Source: Asaia bogorensis
Lineage (GTDB): Bacteria; Pseudomonadota; Alphaproteobacteria; Acetobacterales; Acetobacteraceae
Direction: 5' to 3'
Assembly (NCBI GenBank): GCA_943333505.2
Contig: CALQTN020000021.1
Location: 1-57,506 of the forward strand
DNA: 57,506 nt
Positions 43,374 to 52,349 of this stretch are shown here, piece after piece. The position numbers and the translations under genes are program-made. A model generated the notes under the pieces. It saw only the letters and a program-made list of their open reading frames with translations, was not told the origin of the DNA and made no database searches. The first letter of the stretch is position 1, and each line of letters begins with the position of its first letter.

Positions 43374-44726
43374 ATGACACGGCAAATGGTGATGGTTGGC
43401 TTCCTGCAGGCACAGAATTGCACCAACCTTGCGTTCAGCTGGCGCCATCCCGACAGCCGACTCGATTTTATGACCGCCGACTACTATCAGGAAATCGGCC
43501 GCATCCTGGAACGCGGCAAGTTCCATATGGGCTTCTTCGATGACCGGCTGGCGATGCCGGATCGCTTTGGCGACGACCATGTGCACGCCATCGATCACGG
43601 CATTCGCTGCGTGAAGATGGACCCGGTGGCCGTGCTGATGGCGATGGGGATGGCAACCAAGCGGCTCGGCCTCGGCGCCACGGCGTCCACCACCTATTAC
43701 GAGCCGTTTCATATTGCCCGCCAGTTCGCGACGGTTGACCTGATGACCGCCGGACGCGCGGCATGGAACGTGGTGACATCGCTCAATGACGGGGAAGCCC
43801 ATAATATGGGCCGCGATGAGGTCATGGAGCATGACAGCCGCTACGACCGCGCCGATGAATTCATGGAAGTTGTGCTCGGCCACTGGAATAGTTGGGACGA
43901 TGATGCGCTGATCCTGGACCGCGCCAATGGCCGCTTCGGCGATGGCCACAAGGTCCGCCGGCTTGATCATGTCGGCGAGAATTTCAAGTCGCGCGGCCCG
44001 TTTACCGTCCCACGTTCGCCGCAAGGTCAGCCGGTGATCATCCAGGCCGGATCGTCCGGACGGGGGCGCCGTTTTGCCGCGCGCTGGTCGGAAGTGATTT
44101 TTGCCGCCGCCCATAATCTCGCCCATGCCCAGGCCGGCTACAAAGCCCAGAAGGATGAGATTGCCGCGGCCGGGCGCGATCCCGAGCAGGTCAGGATGTG
44201 CAATCTGATCCTGCCCGTGGTGGCCGCGACCAAATCGGAAGCCGAAGACAAAATGGCGCTGATCGAGAAATTGCCGCTCGAGGTCGATACGCTATCGTTG
44301 CTATCCGAAGCGCTCAATTTCGATTTCGCCAGCAAGCCGATGGACGAAGCTTTTACCGACGACGAACTGCGCGGCATGTCCGGCATCCAGACCATTCGCG
44401 ACAGCGTGATCCGGATCAGCGGCATTGCCAACCCGACAGTGCGCGATTTCGCCAAGTTCAGCGGCCGTGGCCGTCCCGACAATGCGATTATTGGCGGCCC
44501 GAAGGAGGTCGCCGACCATCTGGAGGAAATGTTCGTCACCCGTGGCTGCGACGGGTTTGTGGTTTCGGCGGCCTATGTGCCGGGCAATTATGCCGATTTT
44601 GTCGATCTGGTGATCCCCGAACTGCAGCGGCGCGGGCTCTATCATCTGGATTATGCCGGGGACACCTTGCGCGAAAATCTCGGCCTCGCGCGGCCTGCAA
44701 TCGATGCGTGGAAACCCAGGAAGTGA
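43374..44726 (+). CDS. NtaA/SnaA/DszA-type FMN-dependent monooxygenase
   Basis: A 450-residue flavin monooxygenase of the bacterial luciferase superfamily, subgroup NtaA/SnaA/DszA. ERGKFHMGFFDDRLA, YEPFHIARQFATVDLMTAGRAAWNVVTS and VIIQAGSSGRGRRFAARWSE are the group signatures; FMNH2 comes from a separate reductase not seen nearby. Substrates in the family range from EDTA-type chelators to sulfur heterocycles and cannot be predicted. GGAGCGGG precedes the start; the frame is open upstream to 43131. It overlaps the next gene by GTGA. Confidence 0.9.
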   Translation: MTRQMVMVGFLQAQNCTNLAFSWRHPDSRLDFMTADYYQEIGRILERGKFHMGFFDDRLAMPDRFGDDHVHAIDHGIRCVKMDPVAVLMAMGMATKRLGLGATASTTYYEPFHIARQFATVDLMTAGRAAWNVVTSLNDGEAHNMGRDEVMEHDSRYDRADEFMEVVLGHWNSWDDDALILDRANGRFGDGHKVRRLDHVGENFKSRGPFTVPRSPQGQPVIIQAGSSGRGRRFAARWSEVIFAAAHNLAHAQAGYKAQKDEIAAAGRDPEQVRMCNLILPVVAATKSEAEDKMALIEKLPLEVDTLSLLSEALNFDFASKPMDEAFTDDELRGMSGIQTIRDSVIRISGIANPTVRDFAKFSGRGRPDNAIIGGPKEVADHLEEMFVTRGCDGFVVSAAYVPGNYADFVDLVIPELQRRGLYHLDYAGDTLRENLGLARPAIDAWKPRK

Positions 44727-45289
44727 TCGCGCTGCGCCTGGTGCGGCCAGCGGCGGAATTTTTGCCGCAATACGTCGCGGCGTTGGATGCTGGCTGGTCG
44801 GCGAGCAATATCAATTCGGCGACGTTCGCCGCCGAGGAAATGGCAAAGATCAAGGCGGACCCGGCGTCGTTTCTCGCCCAGTTGGACGATCCCGCAGGGC
44901 TTGCGGGGCCGATCACGCTCGGTGACGGGCGGGTCGTGCCGCGTCTGCCGGGCTTCCGACGTTGGATGTGGGACGGTGAATTTTGCGGCAGCATCGGCTT
45001 TCGCCACCAGCCCGGGACCTCGGAACTGCCGGACTACGTGTTGGGCCATATCGGCTATGCGGTCGTGCCATGGAAGCGCCGCCAGGGCGTGGCGACGCGG
45101 GCTTTGGGATTGCTGCTGGAGGAAATCGCGCCTTTGCACATGGAGTACGTTGATCTGACAACTGCCCCCGACAATATCGTTTCTCAGAAAGTCATTCAGG
45201 CGCATGGCGGGGTGCTGGTCGATAAATTTGAGGCGATCGCGTATGGCAAGACCGAGTTGCGGTGGCGGATTTGGTTGAGCAACACGTAA
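44723..45289 (+). CDS. GNAT family N-acetyltransferase
   Basis: A 188-residue acetyltransferase with acetyl-CoA loop HIGYAVVPWKRRQGVATRAL and C-terminal NIVSQKVIQAHGGVLVDKFE. The N-terminal region AAEFLPQYVAALDAGW and the EFCGSIGFRHQPG strand match predicted acetyltransferases of the YdfB/COG3981 type. The start is taken as the GTG that overlaps the monooxygenase stop (GTGA); another start a few codons in is possible. The target is unknown. Confidence 0.82.
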   Translation: MIALRLVRPAAEFLPQYVAALDAGWSASNINSATFAAEEMAKIKADPASFLAQLDDPAGLAGPITLGDGRVVPRLPGFRRWMWDGEFCGSIGFRHQPGTSELPDYVLGHIGYAVVPWKRRQGVATRALGLLLEEIAPLHMEYVDLTTAPDNIVSQKVIQAHGGVLVDKFEAIAYGKTELRWRIWLSNT

Positions 45290-45294
45290 GAGTG

Positions 45295-45317
45295 TCCTTT
45301 TTGTTCACAAAAAGAAC
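45295..45317. repeat. Solo CTTTTTGT/ACAAAAAG palindrome
   Basis: An end unit of the repeat described at 9676, located between the GNAT stop and the helicase start. The bases after it (GTCTTTCCTATGATTTTTCC) align with the leaders before tyrS and hslU. Here the ATG used by the helicase falls where those leaders have TTAGG or TAGG. Confidence 0.65.
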
Positions 45318-45326
45318 GTCTTTCCT

Positions 45327-47741
45327 ATGATTTTTCCTATAAGTTTCGCCTCCTGGTTCGCTGCCCGCAGCTGGCAAATCCGCCCCCACCAACTTGACGT
45401 CCTGCAAGCCCGCCAATCCGACCAGGACACCCTGCTGATCGCCCCCACCGGCGGCGGAAAAACCCTGGCGGGCTTCCTTCCCACCCTGATCGACCTCGCC
45501 ATCACACCGCGCGATGGCTTGCACACGCTCTATATCAGCCCGCTGAAGGCGCTCGCCTCCGATATCGCGCGCAATCTTGAAGCCCCGGTCAGCGAGATGG
45601 CGCTGCCGATCACCCTCGGCACCCGCACCGGCGATACCACCGCCACGATGCGCAAGCGCCAGCGCGAGGCGCCGCCGAACATTCTGCTGACCACCCCGGA
45701 GAGCCTGGCGGTACTCCTGGCAAATGCGGGCGCGGCGGGGTTTTTCGCCGGCCTCAACACCGTCATCATTGACGAAATCCACGCGCTGGCGGGCGGCAAG
45801 CGTGGTGATCTTTTGGCGCTGGGCCTCGCGCGGCTTTCAACGCTCGCGCCGCATGCCCGCCGCATCGGTCTGTCGGCAACGGTCGCCCATCGTGCTGCGA
45901 TTGCAGCCTATGTTGGGCCGGACGCGACGATCGTGGCGGTTGCCGGCGGCGCCCCGCCTGAGATTTCGCTGATGCTACCGACCGATCGGCTGCCGTGGTC
46001 GGGCCATATGGGGCTGGCCGCCACGCCGGCCATTCTGGGGCGGATCAAGGCGGCCGGCATGACCATCGTGTTCGTCAACACCCGCGCCCAGGCAGAGTTG
46101 CTGTTTCAGGAGCTGTGGAAGCTCAATCTCGATAATCTGCCGATCGGCATTCATCACGGCAGCCTCGAGCAGGCGCAACGCCTCAAGATCGAGGCGGCAA
46201 TGGCGGCGGGTGCCCTCCGCGCTGTGGTGGCGACATCGTCACTCGATCTCGGCATTGACTGGGGCGGCGTCGATCAGGTGCTGCAAGTCGGTGCGCCGAA
46301 GGGGATCTCCCGGCTGTTGCAACGGGTCGGGCGCGCCAATCACCGGATGGATGAGGCGAGCATTGCTGTGCTGGTGCCGGCCAATCGGTTCGAGGTGTTG
46401 GAGTGTCGGGCGGCGATATTAGGGGTTGCGGCAGGCGAACTCGACGGCGATCCGCCGCGGCCGGGCGGGCTGGATGTGCTGGCACAACATATTCTCGGCA
46501 TGGCGTGTGCGGGGCCGTTTCTGCCGGATGATCTGTTCGCCGAAATTCGCCGTGCCGCGCCTTATGCGGTGCTGTCCCGCCAGGACTTCGACGATGTGCT
46601 CGGCTTTGTCGAAAATGGCGGTTACGCGCTGACCGCCTATGCCGAATACCGCAAATTGTTCCGCGACGCCGAAGGCCGCCTGCATGTTGCCAATGATCGG
46701 GTGGCGCGGCAGTACCGAATGAATATCGGCACCATCATCGAAGAACCGATGATGAAAATCCGCCTTGGATGGCAAACCCTGGGCGAGGTCGAGGAATATT
46801 TTATCAACGGACTGGTGCCCGATGACAGCTTCATCTTCGCCGGTCGAAAATTGCGCTTCCTGCGTCTGAACGCAAATGTGGCCGAGGTTGCCGATGGCGG
46901 CGTGGGTGAGCCGAAAGTCCCCGCCTATGCCGGTGGCCGGCTGCCGCTGTCGACCAACCTCGCGGACCGGGTGCGGGCGATGCTGGCAACACCGGGCACC
47001 TGGCCGGACCTGCCGGCGCCAGTGCGCGAATGGCTCGCGCTACAGAAATCTATTTCGCGTCTGCCGGGGCGGGATGATTTGTTGATCGAAACTTTTCCGC
47101 GTGGCGACCGCTGGTTCATGGTCGCGTACTGCTTCGAAGGCCGCAACGCCCATCAAACGCTCGGCATGCTGCTGACCCGGCGCATGGAGCGTGCCGGGTT
47201 GCAACCGCTCGGCTTTGTTGCCACCGACTATGTGCTGGCGACCTGGTCGGTCCATAAGCCGGAGAACGTGGCGCAATTCTTTAGCCAGGATATGCTGGGC
47301 GATGACCTCGAAGCCTGGATGGCCGAAAGTTCGATGCTGCGCCGGACCTTTCGCAACGTGGCCCTGATTGCCGGTCTGATTGCGCGCCATAACCCGGCCG
47401 CCGAAAAGACCCGTCGCCAGGTCACGGTCAATTCCGACCTGATCTACAACGTACTGCGTCGCCATCAACCCGACCATATCCTGCTGCGCGCCACCTGGGC
47501 GGACGCGGCCGGTGGCCTCACCGATCTTGGCCGCATCGCCGGGATGCTGGCGCGCATCAAGGGCCGCATTCGCCACATGGTGTTGTCACGGGTCTCGCCG
47601 CTCGCGGTGCCGGTGCTGCTGGAAATCGGACGCGAAAGTGTGCGCAGCGGGGAAAGCGAGGAAGCCCTGCTGGCGGCGGCCGAGGACGCCTTGATCGATG
47701 AGGCGATGGGGCTACCGCAAGGGAGCTTGTTCGGCGGCTAA
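45327..47741 (+). CDS. Ligase-associated Lhr-type DEXH helicase
   Basis: An 804-residue superfamily 2 helicase of the short Lhr type often linked with ATP-dependent DNA ligase and a phosphoesterase in DNA repair. Walker A is APTGGGKT (39-46), Walker B is DEIH (149-152), motif III is GLSAT, and motifs V/VI are VATSSLDLGID and LLQRVGRANHR. The winged-helix and beta-barrel core of Lhr follow to about 770. The ligase and MPE partner genes are not in the window. The start lies within repeat-derived leader sequence and no standard ribosome site is visible. Confidence 0.92.
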   Translation: MIFPISFASWFAARSWQIRPHQLDVLQARQSDQDTLLIAPTGGGKTLAGFLPTLIDLAITPRDGLHTLYISPLKALASDIARNLEAPVSEMALPITLGTRTGDTTATMRKRQREAPPNILLTTPESLAVLLANAGAAGFFAGLNTVIIDEIHALAGGKRGDLLALGLARLSTLAPHARRIGLSATVAHRAAIAAYVGPDATIVAVAGGAPPEISLMLPTDRLPWSGHMGLAATPAILGRIKAAGMTIVFVNTRAQAELLFQELWKLNLDNLPIGIHHGSLEQAQRLKIEAAMAAGALRAVVATSSLDLGIDWGGVDQVLQVGAPKGISRLLQRVGRANHRMDEASIAVLVPANRFEVLECRAAILGVAAGELDGDPPRPGGLDVLAQHILGMACAGPFLPDDLFAEIRRAAPYAVLSRQDFDDVLGFVENGGYALTAYAEYRKLFRDAEGRLHVANDRVARQYRMNIGTIIEEPMMKIRLGWQTLGEVEEYFINGLVPDDSFIFAGRKLRFLRLNANVAEVADGGVGEPKVPAYAGGRLPLSTNLADRVRAMLATPGTWPDLPAPVREWLALQKSISRLPGRDDLLIETFPRGDRWFMVAYCFEGRNAHQTLGMLLTRRMERAGLQPLGFVATDYVLATWSVHKPENVAQFFSQDMLGDDLEAWMAESSMLRRTFRNVALIAGLIARHNPAAEKTRRQVTVNSDLIYNVLRRHQPDHILLRATWADAAGGLTDLGRIAGMLARIKGRIRHMVLSRVSPLAVPVLLEIGRESVRSGESEEALLAAAEDALIDEAMGLPQGSLFGG

Positions 47742-47781
47742 TTCCGTTGCGTATCCCTGGGGTGCCTGCTAGCAATTGGCC

Positions 47782-48150
47782 ATGCGCATATTTCTTCTGC
47801 TGATCATTCTGACCGTCGCCGGCGCCTGGTTTTATCCGACTTATGCGGAGGAGACTGGCAATGTCTGTGCCGCGTTCGAGAAGAAGCTGTCAGTGCTGGT
47901 CGAGGCCGAGGCCAAGAAGGTCGTGCCTGCCCAGCGTAGCTCCGATCTCCGGCTTACCGCGCTGTTCGACATGATGAAGTCGATTGTCGCGGGTTCGAAT
48001 GGGGCGATTGCGGAGGCCTATATCAAGGACAAGTTTCCCCAACTCGCTCAGTTGCCGCCCAGCATTGGCTGTGTTGCGGGGTATTGGAAGCTCACCGTCG
48101 ATCCCGATCTGACGCAGTATGTGAAGGGCAAGCTGGGCGCAAAGCCGTAA
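47782..48150 (+). CDS. Small membrane-anchored or exported protein, unknown function
   Basis: A 122-residue protein. Residues 1-15 (MRIFLLLIILTVAGA) are a signal peptide or N-terminal anchor. The remainder is mostly helical with two Cys (in GNVCAAF and SIGCVAG), a possible disulfide, and ends PDLTQYVKGKLGAKP. I do not recognise a family. The start is ATG at 47782; an upstream TTG is in frame. It lies 40 bp after the helicase and convergent with the dehydrogenase gene. Confidence 0.65.
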   Translation: MRIFLLLIILTVAGAWFYPTYAEETGNVCAAFEKKLSVLVEAEAKKVVPAQRSSDLRLTALFDMMKSIVAGSNGAIAEAYIKDKFPQLAQLPPSIGCVAGYWKLTVDPDLTQYVKGKLGAKP

Positions 48151-48167
48151 ACCCCTGGTGGAATTTC

Positions 48168-48208
48168 GTTGTGCCGTTGGCCAGGGTTCCCCCCGATCCA
48201 ACGGCAAC
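48168..48208. repeat. Solo central hairpin of the nested repeat
   Basis: Arms GTTGTGCCGTTGG and CCAACGGCAAC, followed by AGAGTC. The same GCCGTTGG...GGCAACAGAGTC block occurs at 49350-49399 and the same left arm at 9716. It sits between two convergent genes. Only a weak TTTTT occurs 13 bases later, so termination is uncertain. Confidence 0.55.
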
Positions 48209-48260
48209 AGAGTCATGACATTTTTCTGCTTCTATGTTTTCAAACAAACAAGCCCGCTTT

Positions 48261-49265
48261 TTACTGGTTCCTGAGCAAGAACGCCTTGTTGACGCAATTC
48301 TCCAGCCGGTTATCCCGCAGATACCGCGCGGCCGTGCGGGCCGAGAAGCTTCTGATATCGCGCATGCTTTCCGGCGTATAAAACGCCGAATGCGGTGTCA
48401 CGATCAGGCGATGCTTGATCCAGGCTTCGTTGCCATGCCAGGCGGCGAGCAGTTTCACCCCAAGGTTCAGCGGCTCGTCCGGCAGCACGTCCAACCCGGC
48501 CGCGAGGATGATATCGGCCTTCATTGCGTCATGCAGCGCATCGAGGTCGATGATCGGCCCGCGCGCGGTATTGACCAGGATCATCCCCGGCTTGGCGGCG
48601 GCAAACGCATCTTTGCCGATCAGCTTGCGGGTTTCGGCGTTCAGCGGCATGTGGATCGACACGATATCGCATTGGCCCATGAGTTCGGCGAGGCTGTCGG
48701 CGCGGCGGATGCCGAGTGCCAATTCGTAGCCGTTCGGCACGTACGGATCGAAGAACACCACGTCCATGTCGAATGCCTTGGCGCGGCGGGCCGCCGCCGT
48801 GCCGATGCGGCCGATGCCGACCACGCCGAAGGTGCATTTCGACAGGCGGTGGCCAAACGGGTTATGCGCCGGGCGCCAATTCGCTTTGGGATCTTCGCGC
48901 AGGCTCTGATCATGGTAGGCGATGCTCTTGGCCAAGGTCATCATCAGCGCGATGGCGTGATCGGCGACCTCCCGCGTGCCATAGTCGGGGGTGTTGCACA
49001 CCGCGATCCCCATGCGGCCGAGGCGTTCGATATCGACCTCGTCATAGCCGACCGCCGACTTCACCAGGATCTTGCAGTTTTTCAGCTTGTCGATCACCGA
49101 TGCTGGCGGGTTCGGCCCGACAATGGCATCTGCGCTGGCCCACTCGGCGTCAGTGACGTCTTCGGCGTCGAGGTGGAATATCGCTTCGAACCCTTCGCCG
49201 ATTGCATCGCGGGCGACCTGGTGGAAGGCTTCGGGGAGGCTGGGCCATAGGATTTTTTGGGTCAT
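48261..49265 (-). CDS. D-2-hydroxyacid dehydrogenase (C-terminal-binding-protein type)
   Basis: A 334-residue NAD-dependent dehydrogenase. The NAD loop is GVVGIGRIG, catalytic Arg is in VNTARGPIIDLDAL, Glu in LPDEPL and His in TPHSAFYTPES. The last motif and C-terminus resemble CtBP-like dehydrogenases rather than SerA, which has an ACT domain missing here. The substrate is unknown. GAGGAAACC precedes the start at 49265. The frame extends 39 codons upstream into the repeat at 49306. Confidence 0.88.
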   Translation of the reverse strand: MTQKILWPSLPEAFHQVARDAIGEGFEAIFHLDAEDVTDAEWASADAIVGPNPPASVIDKLKNCKILVKSAVGYDEVDIERLGRMGIAVCNTPDYGTREVADHAIALMMTLAKSIAYHDQSLREDPKANWRPAHNPFGHRLSKCTFGVVGIGRIGTAAARRAKAFDMDVVFFDPYVPNGYELALGIRRADSLAELMGQCDIVSIHMPLNAETRKLIGKDAFAAAKPGMILVNTARGPIIDLDALHDAMKADIILAAGLDVLPDEPLNLGVKLLAAWHGNEAWIKHRLIVTPHSAFYTPESMRDIRSFSARTAARYLRDNRLENCVNKAFLLRNQ

Positions 49266-49305
49266 TGGTTTCCTCATCTTTTTTTCTACGCGGGCATTAA
49301 GCTGG

Positions 49306-49394
49306 TTATTTTTGTGAACAAAAAGAACCAAAAAAACTTTCCGTCCATTGTTGCCGTTGGCTCGGGCTCTCCGCAAGCCCACGCCACCGGCAAC
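49306..49394. repeat. Partial nested palindromic repeat (one end plus central hairpin)
   Basis: Begins with TTATTTTTGT-GA-ACAAAAAGAA, continues CCAAAAAAACTTT and ends in the central stem GTTGCCGTTGG (49350) / CCACCGGCAAC (49384), inside which GGGCT/AGCCC forms an extra inner stem. The first 60 bases align with the reverse complement of the right arm of the 9676 element. The second end palindrome is missing. Confidence 0.65.
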
Positions 49395-49423
49395 AGAGTC
49401 GGAAGTTGTTGGCTGCTGTGTCT

Positions 49424-50131
49424 TCAGAATCCCTTGAACTGGCTGAACTCAGACGCCGGCACCCGCGTTGTCACCAGCGCATTGGCCGGCGCATCGGGAT
49501 CGGCATATCCAATCGCCACGCCGCAAACGATAATGTCGTCGTCGGGCAGGTCCAGCAAGCCGCGCACTGTGGCGGGAAATTCTGCGAAGATCGCCATGTG
49601 GCAAGTGTCCAAGCCCCGCCCCCGCGCGGCGATTGCGATGTTTTCCAGGAAGCAGCCGTAATCGATCCAGCTGCCAACCTGCAACTTGCGATCGATCATG
49701 CAGACCAGCCCGACCGGGGCGCCGAAATACTGCAGGTTGCGCGCGCCATGGGCCGCCATCTTTTCGGTCTCGCCGCGGGCAATGCCGAGCGTGCCGTAAA
49801 GGTCCCAGCCCAGCTTCCGCCGGCGCGACAGGTAGGGCTCGTATTGCGGGGACGGGTAGTAGGGCCGTTCGCTGCCGCCGGTTTCGCCGCGGGTTTGCAG
49901 GCCGGCGACCATGCCTGTGGTGAAATCAAGCAGGGGTTGGCCGGCGAGCGCGATCACGCGCCAGGGCTGCATGTTGGTGCCGGACGGCGCGCGGGCGGCG
50001 ACGTTGAGCAGATGCTCGATATCCTCGCGCGGCACCGGCGTTGGCAGGAAGCCGCGCACGGCGCGGCGCGACAGGATGGCGGCTTCGGCGTCATTGGCGG
50101 GCACGATGTCGGTGGGCAATAAATCAGTCAT
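49424..50131 (-). CDS. Nitroreductase family protein
   Basis: A 235-residue FMN-dependent NAD(P)H oxidoreductase. The FMN-binding opening SRRAVRGFLPTPV and ARAPSGTNMQPWRV are diagnostic, and CGVAIGYADPDAPAN is the C-terminal FMN contact. It resembles the nitrobenzoate/PnbA-like branch, but the natural substrate is unknown. The ATG overlaps the glpD stop (ATGA), so it is the distal gene of the glpD transcript. Confidence 0.9.
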   Translation of the reverse strand: MTDLLPTDIVPANDAEAAILSRRAVRGFLPTPVPREDIEHLLNVAARAPSGTNMQPWRVIALAGQPLLDFTTGMVAGLQTRGETGGSERPYYPSPQYEPYLSRRRKLGWDLYGTLGIARGETEKMAAHGARNLQYFGAPVGLVCMIDRKLQVGSWIDYGCFLENIAIAARGRGLDTCHMAIFAEFPATVRGLLDLPDDDIIVCGVAIGYADPDAPANALVTTRVPASEFSQFKGF

Positions 50132-51612
50132 ATCTGGTCTTTCACGAAACGGTCGATGGTGGCGATTTGGTCTGGGGTCAGGCGCAGGCCGAGCTTGGAG
50201 CGGCGCCAGACAACGTCCTCGGCGCTGCGGGCGAATTCATGGGCGATCAGGTAGCGGATTTCGGCTGCGCTCAGGCCGGCGCCGAAATCTTGCCCCAGCT
50301 CTGTCGCATCCGCCAACAGCGTATCGATTTTGGTGCCATAGGCGCGCAGCAGACGGCGGGCGAGTGCAGGGGGCAGGAAAGGATAGCGCGCGCGCGTGCT
50401 GGCCAGCAGCGCATCGAACCCATCGATGGGAAAGTCGCCGCCGGGCAGGGTGGTGGCGCCGGTCCAACCTGGAGCATGGCCCGACGGCGCTGGCAGATGC
50501 GGCGCAAGCCTGGCCAAAGCAGCCTCGGCAAGGCGGCGATAGGTGGTGATTTTGCCCCCATAAACGCTGAGGGCTGCTGGCGCGTCGCGGGGCGCATCGA
50601 GTTCCAGCACGTAATCGCGGGTCGCTTCCTGGGCGGCGCTGGCGCCGTCATCGTAAAGTGGTCGCACCCCGGAATAGGTCCACACCACGTCTTCTGGCAC
50701 AATCGGCGTGCGGAAATAGGCGCTGGCGCCGGCGCAAAGATAGGCGATTTCGGCTGGCGTGATGGCGACCGTGGCGGGATCGCCCGCATAATCCTGGTCG
50801 GTGGTGCCGATCAGGGTAAAATCCTGCTCATACGGGATGGCGAAGAAGATGCGATTATCGGCATTCTGAAAGAAGTAGCAGCGATCATGCGCGAAGATGC
50901 GCTTGACGACGATGTGGCTGCCCTGCACCAGCCGGATTTTCGCATGGGCATTGGCGCCCACCACCTGCCCGGCGATGTCGGCGACCCATGGTCCTGCCGC
51001 GTTGACCAGGACCCGCGCGGTGACGATCCGCCCGCCGGCGAGCGTGACCTGCCATAGCCCCCCGTGGCGCGCGGCACTCAGGCAGGCGGTTTGGGTCAGG
51101 ATTTCCGCGCCAAGATCGGCGGCGGCGCACGCGTTCAGCACCACCAGACGCGAATCGTCCACCCAGCAATCCGAATATTCGAACGCGGTGGTGAACTCCG
51201 GCCGCAGCGCGGCACCGGCCGGATCGCGATCGAGCCGTAAGGTGCGGGTTGCCGGCAGGTGCTTACGACCGCCGAGATGGTCGTAGAGAAACAGCCCGAG
51301 CCGCAGCAGCCAGGCTGGCCGCAATCCTTGGTGATGCGGCAGCACAAAGCGCAGCGGCCAGATGATGTGCGGCGCGATGCCCCACAGCACCTCGCGCTCC
51401 ATCAGTGCCTCGCGCACCAGGCGAAATTTGTAGTGTTCGAGGTAGCGTAAGCCGCCATGGATCAGCTTGGTGGACGCCGAGGATGTCGCGCCCGCCAGAT
51501 CGCCTTTTTCGGCCAGCAGCACGCGCCAGCCGCGGCCGGCGGCATCGCGCGCGATACCGGTGCCGTTGATGCCGCCGCCGATGATCAGCAGGTCGAAGAT
51601 ATCCGCGCTCAT
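50128..51612 (-). CDS. glpD: Aerobic glycerol-3-phosphate dehydrogenase
   Basis: A 494-residue FAD enzyme that oxidises sn-glycerol-3-phosphate to dihydroxyacetone phosphate and passes electrons to ubiquinone at the inner membrane. The FAD loop is GGGINGTG (12-19); SSASTKLIHGGLRYLEHYKF and YSGVRPLYDD hold active-site residues; the C-terminal helical domain ends EDVVWRRSKLGLRLT. The length is standard. glpF, glpK and glpR are not in the window. It is coupled upstream to a 54-residue frame and downstream to nitroreductase. Confidence 0.95.
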   Translation of the reverse strand: MSADIFDLLIIGGGINGTGIARDAAGRGWRVLLAEKGDLAGATSSASTKLIHGGLRYLEHYKFRLVREALMEREVLWGIAPHIIWPLRFVLPHHQGLRPAWLLRLGLFLYDHLGGRKHLPATRTLRLDRDPAGAALRPEFTTAFEYSDCWVDDSRLVVLNACAAADLGAEILTQTACLSAARHGGLWQVTLAGGRIVTARVLVNAAGPWVADIAGQVVGANAHAKIRLVQGSHIVVKRIFAHDRCYFFQNADNRIFFAIPYEQDFTLIGTTDQDYAGDPATVAITPAEIAYLCAGASAYFRTPIVPEDVVWTYSGVRPLYDDGASAAQEATRDYVLELDAPRDAPAALSVYGGKITTYRRLAEAALARLAPHLPAPSGHAPGWTGATTLPGGDFPIDGFDALLASTRARYPFLPPALARRLLRAYGTKIDTLLADATELGQDFGAGLSAAEIRYLIAHEFARSAEDVVWRRSKLGLRLTPDQIATIDRFVKDQI

Positions 51613-51773
51613 TCCCCGGTCTTAGCCTTGCTGGCGGCGGGCTGGGAAGGGTGGCTGGCATCATGCGCCTGCGCGGCCAGGTCGGCGGGTGGGATCAGGG
51701 TTGGCATCAGGCTGCTATAGCAGGCGCGCGGGTTGGGTGTAACGATCGGCGGGCAGGGCGGTCTTTCGGACAT
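51609..51773 (-). CDS. Possible small proline-rich protein upstream of glpD
   Basis: A 54-residue frame (MSERPPCPPIVTPNPRACYS then SLMPTLIPPADLAAQ) whose stop overlaps the glpD start (ATGA). It has two Cys, no signal peptide and no recognised family. The overlap suggests coupled translation, and the frame faces the divergent membrane-protein gene, leaving only 22 bp between the two starts. The ribosome site is weak. It could instead be untranslated leader of glpD. Confidence 0.4.
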   Translation of the reverse strand: MSERPPCPPIVTPNPRACYSSLMPTLIPPADLAAQAHDASHPSQPAASKAKTGE

Positions 51774-51795
51774 CTTCTGTTGGAGATTTGTCGAT

Positions 51796-52236
51796 ATGGA
51801 CCGCATTCTGAAACTGCTGGCCTGGCCGGCAGCCTTGTTCATCGCCTATGTTTTTCTCTGGTACGAGCAGTACAAACTCACCGCCGATCCGGGATCGGTT
51901 GAGTTATTCACCATCCTGACCAACGGGTTCGGCCTCAACGGCTATGAAAAGCCGGTGCGGCTAGGGGTGGCGGCCGCCGAGATTGCCGCCTCCATCCTGA
52001 TAGTGCTGCCTTGGACCCGGGTTTATGGCGCCATTCTCGCTTTCGGGATCATTTCCGGGGCGCTGTTCTTCCATTTGGTCTATCCGCTCGGGATCGATCC
52101 GCTCGGCGATGGCGGGGCGCTGTTCACCCATGCGGTCCAGGTCTGGCTATGCGCGGCGTTTGTGCTGGTGGCGTGGCGGCGGGAACTGGAGGATGTGGCG
52201 CGCCGACTGGCAGGCAAAGCGCAAGGAGGCCGGTAG
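51796..52236 (+). CDS. DoxX-like small integral membrane protein
   Basis: A 146-residue protein with four predicted helices: LLAWPAALFIAYVFLW, VAAAEIAASILIVLPW, AILAFGIISGALFFHLVY and AVQVWLCAAFVLVAW, with a short periplasmic loop after the first. The spacing resembles DoxX/SURF4-type four-helix proteins, but no cofactor-binding motif is visible. The start at 51796 has TTGGAGA upstream. The function is unknown. Confidence 0.75.
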   Translation: MDRILKLLAWPAALFIAYVFLWYEQYKLTADPGSVELFTILTNGFGLNGYEKPVRLGVAAAEIAASILIVLPWTRVYGAILAFGIISGALFFHLVYPLGIDPLGDGGALFTHAVQVWLCAAFVLVAWRRELEDVARRLAGKAQGGR

Positions 52237-52349
52237 CACGAACCTGGCTAATACGGTTAAATAAGTTGCGAAACCCAATCTATTTCTGCCTGGTGATCGG
52301 TTCAGGTTGGGGGGGGATACGCCTTAACGACCAATTTTGGCGTCGCAAG

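Noticed and set aside
48168-48230. Terminator between the convergent genes at 48150 and 48261
   Set aside because: The stem is strong but the T-run lies 13 bases away and the same stem recurs elsewhere as part of a repeat.
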